Origin: Streptomyces flaveolus
GTDB lineage: Bacteria; Actinomycetota; Actinomycetes; Streptomycetales; Streptomycetaceae
NCBI RefSeq assembly: GCF_000716535.1
Contig: NZ_JNWV01000014.1
Span: 62,001 to 126,000 of the forward strand
Reading direction: 5' to 3'
DNA length: 64,000 nucleotides
The translations under genes and the position numbers were made by a program. The notes under the pieces are model-generated. The model saw only the letters and a list, made by a program, of their open reading frames with translations, did not search any database and had not been told where the DNA came from. Positions within the stretch are counted from its first letter, which is position 1; the number at the start of each line of letters is the position of its first letter. This document shows, piece after piece, positions 58,638 through 64,000 of this stretch.

Positions 58638-59414
58638 TCAGACCCAGACGCCGCGGTCCTCCATGACCTTGCGCAACGTGTCGATGTGATCGGTCATGAT
58701 GCCATCAACCCCCAGGTCCAGGAGCCGGTGCATCCGTTCCGGTTCGTTGATCGTCCACACGTGCACCTGGAGCCCGCGCGCGTGGGCGGCGCGGACGAAG
58801 CGGTGGTCGACCACGGGCACGCCCGACTGGGCCTCCGGAACCTGCGCGGCCACGGCCGACCGGCGCACCGCGGCCGGCAGCCCCCACGAGCGCAGCCGCA
58901 GGCTCAGCACCCCGCGCGTGCCGAACGAGGTGGCCAGTCGCGGCCCCGCCAGCCGCTGGGCCCGCAGCACGCGCGCCTCGGAGAAGGAGCCCACGCAGAC
59001 CCGGTCCCAGGCGTCCGTGCGCTCGATCAGCTCCAGCAGGGGGCGCAGCGCGGGCTCCGCCTTGACGTCGACGTTCCAGCGCACCTCGGGGAAGGTCTCC
59101 AGCAGTTCCTCGAACAGCGGCACCGGTTCACGGCCGCCCACGCGCGCGTGCCGTACGTCCGCCCACGGCAGGTCGGCGATCCGGCCCGCTCCGTCGGTGA
59201 CCCGGTCCAGGGTCGCGTCGTGGAACGCGACCAGCCGGCCGTCCGCCGTGGCGTGCACATCCGTCTCGATGTACTGGTAGCCCAGCTCCACCGCGCGCCG
59301 GAACTGGGCCACGGTGTTCTCCAGGCCGTCGGCGGCCCCGCCCCGGTGGGCGAAGGCGATCGGCACCGGGTGGTCCAGGTACGGATGGCGCGGGCGCGGT
59401 GTCGTGAGGCTCAC
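58638..59414 (-). CDS. Glycerophosphodiester phosphodiesterase
   Basis: 258 residues, no signal peptide. GDPD TIM-barrel motifs: IAFAHRGGAADGLENTVAQF (residues 19-38; catalytic His) and YIETDVHATADGRLVAFHDA (about residues 48-67; metal Glu/Asp and second His). Hydrolyses glycerophosphodiesters to glycerol 3-phosphate and an alcohol. It starts 4 bases inside the YczE gene end, so they are translationally coupled. Confidence 0.93.
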   Translation of the reverse strand: MSLTTPRPRHPYLDHPVPIAFAHRGGAADGLENTVAQFRRAVELGYQYIETDVHATADGRLVAFHDATLDRVTDGAGRIADLPWADVRHARVGGREPVPLFEELLETFPEVRWNVDVKAEPALRPLLELIERTDAWDRVCVGSFSEARVLRAQRLAGPRLATSFGTRGVLSLRLRSWGLPAAVRRSAVAAQVPEAQSGVPVVDHRFVRAAHARGLQVHVWTINEPERMHRLLDLGVDGIMTDHIDTLRKVMEDRGVWV

Positions 59415-60082
59415 GGACGCAGTATCGCGCGTCCGGGTGTCGCTCCGGCAACGACCGTGCTGCCCGCCGATGCCGACGGGACGGCGAACACCCGCAGGAA
59501 GGCCTGCGCCAGCGGGCCGATGGACACGGCGTAGAGCACCGTGCCCACCCCGATGGTGCCGCCCAGCACGAACCCGGTGACCACCACCGCCACCTCGACC
59601 GCCGTCCGCATCAGCCGGATCGACCGGCCGGTGCGCCGGTGCAGCCCCGTCATCAGCCCGTCACGCGGACCCGGCCCGAAGCGCGCCGCGATGTAGAGGC
59701 CGGTCGCCGCGCCGTTCAGCACGATCCCCGCGAGCAGCAGCGGGACACGTGCGGCGAGGGAGCGCGCGTCCGGGAGCAGGGCGAGCGTGCCGTCCATGGC
59801 GAGGCCGACCACGAAGACGTTGGAGACCGTGCCGAGCCCGGGGCGCTGGCGCAGCGGGATCCACAGGAGCAGCACCGCCGCGCCCACGATGATCGACACG
59901 ACCCCGATGCTCAGCCCGGTCAGTTCCGCGAGCCCCTGGTGCAGCACGTTCCACGGCTCCAGGCCCAGCCCCGCCGCCACGAGCAGCGCGGAACTCGCGC
60001 CGTAGAGCGCGAGCCCCGCGTACAGCTGGACCAGCCGCCGTCCGAGGGGGCGGCCGGGACCGGATGGACTGGGAGAGGACAT
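59411..60082 (-). CDS. YczE/YyaS/YitT-family membrane protein
   Basis: 223 residues from the ATG at 60082 (GGGGGG 7 bases upstream); longer frames are not supported. About six membrane segments; LEPWNVLHQGLAELTGLSIG near residue 46 and RFGPGPRDGLMTGLHRRTG near 137 are the YczE hallmarks. YczE homologues often sit opposite a MocR/YczR regulator, as here. In Bacillus YczE influences surfactin/NRPS product formation, but the mechanism is unknown. Confidence 0.88.
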   Translation of the reverse strand: MSSPSPSGPGRPLGRRLVQLYAGLALYGASSALLVAAGLGLEPWNVLHQGLAELTGLSIGVVSIIVGAAVLLLWIPLRQRPGLGTVSNVFVVGLAMDGTLALLPDARSLAARVPLLLAGIVLNGAATGLYIAARFGPGPRDGLMTGLHRRTGRSIRLMRTAVEVAVVVTGFVLGGTIGVGTVLYAVSIGPLAQAFLRVFAVPSASAGSTVVAGATPGRAILRP

Positions 60083-60138
60083 GGAATTACCCCCCTGGGT
60101 GGTGGCGGTGGCCTGACGCATGACACTCTGTGGCTTGG

Positions 60139-60152
60139 GATGAATCGTCATC
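60139..60152. promoter_or_regulatory. GATGA-ATCG-TCATC palindrome between yczE-like and mocR genes
   Basis: Five-base perfect arms around ATCG, in the 103-base divergent region, 34 bases before the mocR start. A TGGCCA is close by (60155-60160). Likely site for the MocR protein, by position. Confidence 0.35.
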
Positions 60153-60185
60153 CATGGCCAATTCGGGGAAGGTGGACTGATCTTC

Positions 60186-61694
60186 ATGGCGCAGTGGACC
60201 TCGGCCGTGGGGGCCGCGCAGCTCGCCCGGCTCCTCAACTCCCAGCAGGAGCGTCCGGCCGGCCCCGGCACCCGCCGTCCCCCCGCCTACCGCGCCCTCG
60301 CCGACGGCGTCCGGCTGCTCGTGCTGGAGGGCCGGGTCCCGGTGGCCGCGCGCCTGCCCGCGGAACGCGAACTGGCCCTCGCCCTCTCCGTCAGCCGCAC
60401 CACCGTGGCCGCGGCCTACGAGGCGCTGCGCGGCGAGGGCTTCCTGGAGTCCCGGCGCGGAGCCGGCAGCTGGACCGCCGTACCGGCCGGCAACCCCATC
60501 CCCGCCCGTGGCCTGGAACCCCTGCCTCCCGAGGCCCTGGGTTCGGTGATCGACCTCGGCTGCGCCTCGCTCCCGGCGCCCGAGCCGTGGCTCACCCGGG
60601 CCGTGCAGGGCGCCCTGGAGGAACTCCCGCCGTACGCCCACACCCACGGCGACTACCCGGCCGGGCTGCCCGCGCTGCGCTCGATGATCGCCGAGCGGTA
60701 CACCACGCGCGGGATCCCCACCATGCCGGAGCAGATCATGGTGACGACCGGTGCGATGGGCGCCATCGACGCCATCTGTCACCTCTTCGCGGGCCGGGGC
60801 GAGCGGATCGCCGTGGAGTCCCCGTCCTACGCCAACATCCTCCAGCTCATGCGCGAGGCCGGCGCCCGGCTCGTGCCCGTCGCGATGGCCGAGGGCCTGT
60901 CCGGCTGGGACGTGGACCGCTGGCGCCAGGTGCTGCGCGAGGCCGCGCCGCGGATCGCCTACGTGGTCGCCGACTTCCACAACCCCACCGGGGCGCTCGC
61001 CGACGAGGACCAGCGGCGCCGGCTGGTGGACGCGGCCCGCTCGGCCGGCACGGTGCTGGTCGCCGACGAGACGATGAGCGAGCTGTGGCTCGACGAGGAC
61101 TTCCGGGACGGCGGCATGCCCCGCCCGGTCTGCGGGTTCGACCCGGCCGGCTCCACGGTGATCACCGTCGGCTCGGCGAGCAAGGCGTTCTGGGCGGGGA
61201 TGCGGATCGGCTGGGTGCGGGCTGCGCCGGACGTCATCCGCAGCCTGGTCGCCGCGCGGGCGTACGCCGACCTGGGCACGCCGGTGCTGGAGCAGTTGGC
61301 CGTCAACTGGCTCTTCAGCACCGGGGGCTGGGAGCAGGCCGTCGAGCTCCGCCGCGCGCAGGCCCGGGAGAACCGGGACGCGCTGGTGGCGGCGGTGCGC
61401 CGGGAACTGCCGGACTGGGAGTTCGAGGTGCCCCAGGGCGGCCTGACGCTGTGGGTGCGCGCCGGCGGTCTCTCCGGTTCACGCCTCGCGGAAGCGGGCG
61501 AACGGACCGGCGTCCGCGTCCCGTCCGGTCCTCGCTTCGGAGTCGACGGCGCGTTCGAGGGCTACGTCCGGCTCCCGTTCACCGTCGGGGGAGCGGTGGC
61601 GGACGAGGCGGCGGTGCGGCTCGCCGCCGCGGCCCGGCTGGTGGAGTCGGGGGCGACGGGAGCGGGCGAGGCGCCGAGGACCTTCGTGGCGTAG
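60186..61694 (+). CDS. MocR-type GntR/aminotransferase regulator (YczR-like)
   Basis: 502 residues. The N-terminal GntR winged HTH (about residues 36-105: YRALADGVRLLVLEGRVPVA, SRTTVAAAYEALRGEG) is fused to a PLP-dependent aminotransferase-like domain (YAHTHGDYPAGLPALRSMIA; TVGSASKAFWAGMRIGWVRA, with the PLP lysine in SASKAFW). MocR proteins sense a PLP-linked ligand and rarely catalyse. Divergent from the yczE-like gene, the usual arrangement for YczR, so it likely controls it. Confidence 0.92.
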   Translation: MAQWTSAVGAAQLARLLNSQQERPAGPGTRRPPAYRALADGVRLLVLEGRVPVAARLPAERELALALSVSRTTVAAAYEALRGEGFLESRRGAGSWTAVPAGNPIPARGLEPLPPEALGSVIDLGCASLPAPEPWLTRAVQGALEELPPYAHTHGDYPAGLPALRSMIAERYTTRGIPTMPEQIMVTTGAMGAIDAICHLFAGRGERIAVESPSYANILQLMREAGARLVPVAMAEGLSGWDVDRWRQVLREAAPRIAYVVADFHNPTGALADEDQRRRLVDAARSAGTVLVADETMSELWLDEDFRDGGMPRPVCGFDPAGSTVITVGSASKAFWAGMRIGWVRAAPDVIRSLVAARAYADLGTPVLEQLAVNWLFSTGGWEQAVELRRAQARENRDALVAAVRRELPDWEFEVPQGGLTLWVRAGGLSGSRLAEAGERTGVRVPSGPRFGVDGAFEGYVRLPFTVGGAVADEAAVRLAAAARLVESGATGAGEAPRTFVA

Positions 61695-61763
61695 GCGCCG
61701 GCGGGGACGACCGGCGCCTGACGGCTCGGGTGGTGCGGTGCTTCGGCGACCGCGGATGCCCGG

Positions 61764-61793
61764 TGGTTGCTCGCGCGGTACCCCGCGCCCCCT
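61764..61793 (-). repeat. Streptomyces intergenic repeat (GGGGCGCGGGGAACTGCGCGA type), copy 4
   Basis: Reverse orientation: on the minus strand GAGGGGGCGCGGGGTACCGC then GCGAGCAACC. It lies between the convergent mocR and sffA genes. Confidence 0.65.
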
Positions 61794-61828
61794 CGTGCCG
61801 CGCATCCGTCCAGTCGCGGCACAGGGTG

Positions 61829-63442
61829 CTAGGAAGGCTCCGCCGCCAGTGCGTCCGCGGGGACCGCTGTCTTCTCCGCCGTCGGCTTCGACAGAACCGT
61901 CGGCTCCTCCTCCACCGCGGTGGTCCGCGGCGGCAGCAGCTCCAGTACCGCCTGCCGGTCGGCGTCACTCGTGGCGTCGTCGTACGGATCCGGCGTACGG
62001 GGCACCTGAAGCCGGTGCACCGGACCGGAGCCCAGCCGGGCGTACCCCCGTCCGGGCGGCACGTGCGCGATCGACGTCGTGTGCGGCGCCGCCCCCAGCA
62101 CCGCTTCCACCTGCTCCGGCGCCGCGGACCCGAGCACGACACGCGCGCGCGTGTGCTGCCGTACCGCGTCGGTCAGCGTCTCCGCGCTGTCGAACTGCTC
62201 GGCCACGACCACGGTCACGTTCGCCGCGCGGCCGTGCCGCAACGGCACCTGGAGCAGGACCTGCGGGTCCTTGCGGCCGTCCGCCAGGGCGAGGTGCGCG
62301 AAGACGCTCGGGCGGTCCAGCAGGATCCACAGCGGGCGCCGGGTGTCCGGGGGCGGTGGGTCGCCCGCCTGCCGCGCCAGGTTGATCGCGATGAGCCGCC
62401 GCTCGGTCTCCTGCGCGGCCCATTCCAGGCTGGCCAGCGCCCCGGGCAGCGCGCACTCCACGGCCAGGACGCCGGTCCGTCCGGTCAGGCAGGCGTACTC
62501 GCCGGTGCCGCCGCCGTCGACGATCAGCACATCGCCGTACTGGAGGGCCTGGAGGGCGACGGAGCGCAGCAGGGTGGACGTGCCGCTGCCGGGGTGGCCC
62601 ATGGCCAGCAGGTGCGGCTCGGTGGAGCGGATGCCGGTGCGCCAGACGACCGGCGGCACGTCGACCCGTTCCTCCCCGTAGGACAGGGGGAGGGTGCGCT
62701 GGACCTCGCTGGGGTCGGTGAAGCCGAGGACGGTCTCGCCGGGCGCGGTGACGAAGCGCTGGGCCGGGATGTCGGCGGGCAGCGGGGGGAGGGCGATGAC
62801 GGTGAGCTGGTTGCCCTCCTCGTCCCACGCGAAGCGGTACTCGCGGCTCCGCCCGGCCTTCGCGGTGAGCAGATGCTCGATCCGCGCGCGGGCCGCGGGC
62901 TCGCCGTCCGGGAAGTAGGCGGGGTAGCGGATCACGAGGTGGCCGATGCGTCCGGCGTCGTCGAACTCGTGGGCCGCGTAGGCCTTCTCCCATTCCCCGC
63001 CGTGCGTATACAGCGGTGCCGGGTCCTCGGAGCTGGAGAAGTACGGCACCAGGGCCTCGTACAGCGCCTGGAGCCGCTGGGTCTGGGACTCGTCGGGCCC
63101 CTCGGGCGCCGACGGGGTGCGATCGCGGCCGTGCCAGGCCGCTGCCGCCATCACGGCGATGACGGCGAGCAGCGGCCCGTACGGCATCAGGGCCACGATC
63201 AGGACCACGGACGTCACGAAGAACAGCAGTGGCCCCCGTTTGTCCTTGGGCGTGTCCGCCCACCTGCGCCGGCCGGCCGAGGCCAGCAGGCGCAGCCCGC
63301 GCGTCACGGTGATCAGCGGATGGAGGACGTCGGTGGCGCTGTCGGCCGCCGTCCGGGCCAGCTCCTTGCTCCGGGCGATCTGCGTCCGGGCGATCTGGGC
63401 GCTGTCCTTGCTCAGAATGCGGGGGAGAGGGCGCCGGGCCAC
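61829..63442 (-). CDS. sffA: SffA, FtsK/SpoIIIE-like sporulation septum protein
   Basis: 537 residues from GTG 63442 (GGAG upstream). Two membrane segments near residues 72-102 (GPLLFFVTSVVLIVALMPYG, PLLAVIAVMAAAAW), then a FtsK/SpoIIIE-like ATPase domain. The P-loop equivalent, GHPGSGTS (residues 282-289), lacks the lysine of GxxxxGK(S/T); LLIVDGGG and WILLDRPSV follow. In S. coelicolor SffA is recruited by SmeA to sporulation septa and affects chromosome segregation. The missing lysine suggests altered ATP use. Confidence 0.88.
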   Translation of the reverse strand: MARRPLPRILSKDSAQIARTQIARSKELARTAADSATDVLHPLITVTRGLRLLASAGRRRWADTPKDKRGPLLFFVTSVVLIVALMPYGPLLAVIAVMAAAAWHGRDRTPSAPEGPDESQTQRLQALYEALVPYFSSSEDPAPLYTHGGEWEKAYAAHEFDDAGRIGHLVIRYPAYFPDGEPAARARIEHLLTAKAGRSREYRFAWDEEGNQLTVIALPPLPADIPAQRFVTAPGETVLGFTDPSEVQRTLPLSYGEERVDVPPVVWRTGIRSTEPHLLAMGHPGSGTSTLLRSVALQALQYGDVLIVDGGGTGEYACLTGRTGVLAVECALPGALASLEWAAQETERRLIAINLARQAGDPPPPDTRRPLWILLDRPSVFAHLALADGRKDPQVLLQVPLRHGRAANVTVVVAEQFDSAETLTDAVRQHTRARVVLGSAAPEQVEAVLGAAPHTTSIAHVPPGRGYARLGSGPVHRLQVPRTPDPYDDATSDADRQAVLELLPPRTTAVEEEPTVLSKPTAEKTAVPADALAAEPS

Positions 63443-63482
63443 TGCTGTCTCCTGATGGTGCGTGCGGGCGGGACTGGCGGGG

Positions 63483-63677
63483 TCAGAACTTGATGCCGCC
63501 CAGGAGGCTGGCCAGGCTCTCTCCTCCGGCTTTGATGCTCGGGGCGATACCCGTGGTCGACAGGTAGAAGCCGAAGAGGGCCGACACCGTGGCGTGCGAG
63601 CCCTTCAGCCCGTCCTTGCGGAAGAACAGGAAGACGACGACGCCGAGCAGCAGCACGCCTGAAAGGGAGAGGATCAT
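63483..63677 (-). CDS. smeA: SmeA, small sporulation membrane protein
   Basis: 64 residues: an N-terminal membrane segment (ILSLSGVLLLGVVVFLFF), a short basic loop (RKDGLKGS) and a second hydrophobic stretch (TVSALFGFYLSTTGIAP). The ATG at 63677 has AGGAGG six bases upstream. In S. coelicolor SmeA localises to sporulation septa and brings SffA there; the two genes form a developmentally regulated operon. Here sffA starts 40 bases downstream. Confidence 0.88.
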   Translation of the reverse strand: MILSLSGVLLLGVVVFLFFRKDGLKGSHATVSALFGFYLSTTGIAPSIKAGGESLASLLGGIKF

Positions 63678-63972
63678 TTGGGGCCTCCTGGTGTCGATGG
63701 TGGGGGACAGTCACCATGAGTTCTTCCAGGATCACAGGATGTATCCATACGATTAAAGGTGCAACTGGGTGAAAAACGGTGGAATTACCCCGCTCGGGCG
63801 AGTGTGTCGGGACCCCGATTGACCAGGCCTGTTTGCACTACGGTGCCCCCGGCGGGCGCTGCTGCTGATCTTTACCTCGGGCAGATCGGGTCATGTGCCA
63901 CGCGAGCCAGTACGCTGGCGATTCACCCGTACGAAGCAGTCCCCGAATCAGCAAGGAGAGGTGGTCCGGCCG

Positions 63973-64000
63973 ATGAGTGAAGTTCCCGACCCCGAGGTCG
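63973..64000 (+). CDS. Start of an unidentified gene (cut by window end)
   Basis: ATG at 63973 begins SEVPDPEV and runs to the last base. AAGGAGAG lies 12-20 bases upstream, rather far; GTG 63961 is an alternative start. It is divergent from smeA with a ~295-base promoter region between them. Too little is visible to identify it. Confidence 0.45.

Noticed and set aside
59639..63493. Very long plus-strand frame (1284 codons) across yczE, mocR and sffA
   Set aside because: It overlaps three well-supported genes and its protein is an Arg/Gly/Ala-rich shadow caused by G+C-rich third positions.

Overview
This is a 64 kb piece of a Streptomyces chromosome. The evidence is very high G+C with G/C-ending codons, frequent GTG starts, long mirror-image open frames, and actinobacterial marker genes: RbpA, the 107-residue actinobacterial IHF, the smeA-sffA sporulation operon, a polyprenol-phosphate mannosyltransferase and an SCO1431-type miniprotein. 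From memory, the gene order follows the S. coelicolor SCO1483-to-SCO1415 segment with local losses. It looks like conserved core chromosome: I see no insertion sequence, prophage, CRISPR array, rRNA or tRNA.

Layout. 1-9.5 kb: the end of carB, then pyrD-pyrF (pyrimidines), IHF, gmk, rpoZ, coaBC and metK. 9.6-18 kb: a PriA-like protein without helicase motifs, a small HTH regulator, fmt, rsmB, rpe, a SorC regulator, and a secreted RNase Sa-type RNase coupled to a barstar inhibitor. 18-25 kb: guaB1 (IMPDH-like GMP reductase), then a block that reads as lysine use: an APC permease, an Lrp regulator, a DavA-type amidase and a DavB-type lysine 2-monooxygenase. 25-32 kb: a DUF5995 protein, uracil permease, a secreted alginate-lyase-like protein, a thioesterase, and a divergent MFS/ROK pair sharing a palindromic operator. 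32-37.5 kb: an orphan chitinase-type promoter, an FMN riboswitch and the ribE-pnuC-ribBA-ribH operon, then hisE-hisG-PH protein. 37.5-47.7 kb: two coupled CNNM/CorC-type proteins behind a foldable leader, an EccA/CbbX-like AAA+ ATPase, a uridine-kinase-like P-loop protein, a TPR-like hypothetical, a second amino-acid permease and a Tat-exported C39 peptidase. 47.8-64 kb: a TetR regulator, a GH18 chitinase with its direct-repeat promoter, an acyl-CoA dehydrogenase, a second Lrp regulator, an amidohydrolase, ppm1, FxsA, RbpA with a sigma-R type promoter, an Atg22-like MFS protein, GDPD-YczE with a divergent MocR regulator, and smeA-sffA.

Most interesting points: (1) an orphan copy of the chitinase promoter at 32254-32298 with no chitinase behind it, apparently a fossil of a deleted gene; (2) the translationally coupled lipoprotein RNase/barstar pair; (3) the davBA-like lysine block; (4) a junction-shaped RNA leader ahead of the CNNM pair; (5) P-loop oddities: PriA and SffA with degenerate motifs, and a uridine-kinase-like gene whose P-loop lies upstream of any ATG/GTG/TTG start; (6) several unassigned operators and palindromes, including a 36-bp perfect inverted repeat between fxsA and rbpA. 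All assignments come from reading the sequence and remembered family knowledge; no search was run.
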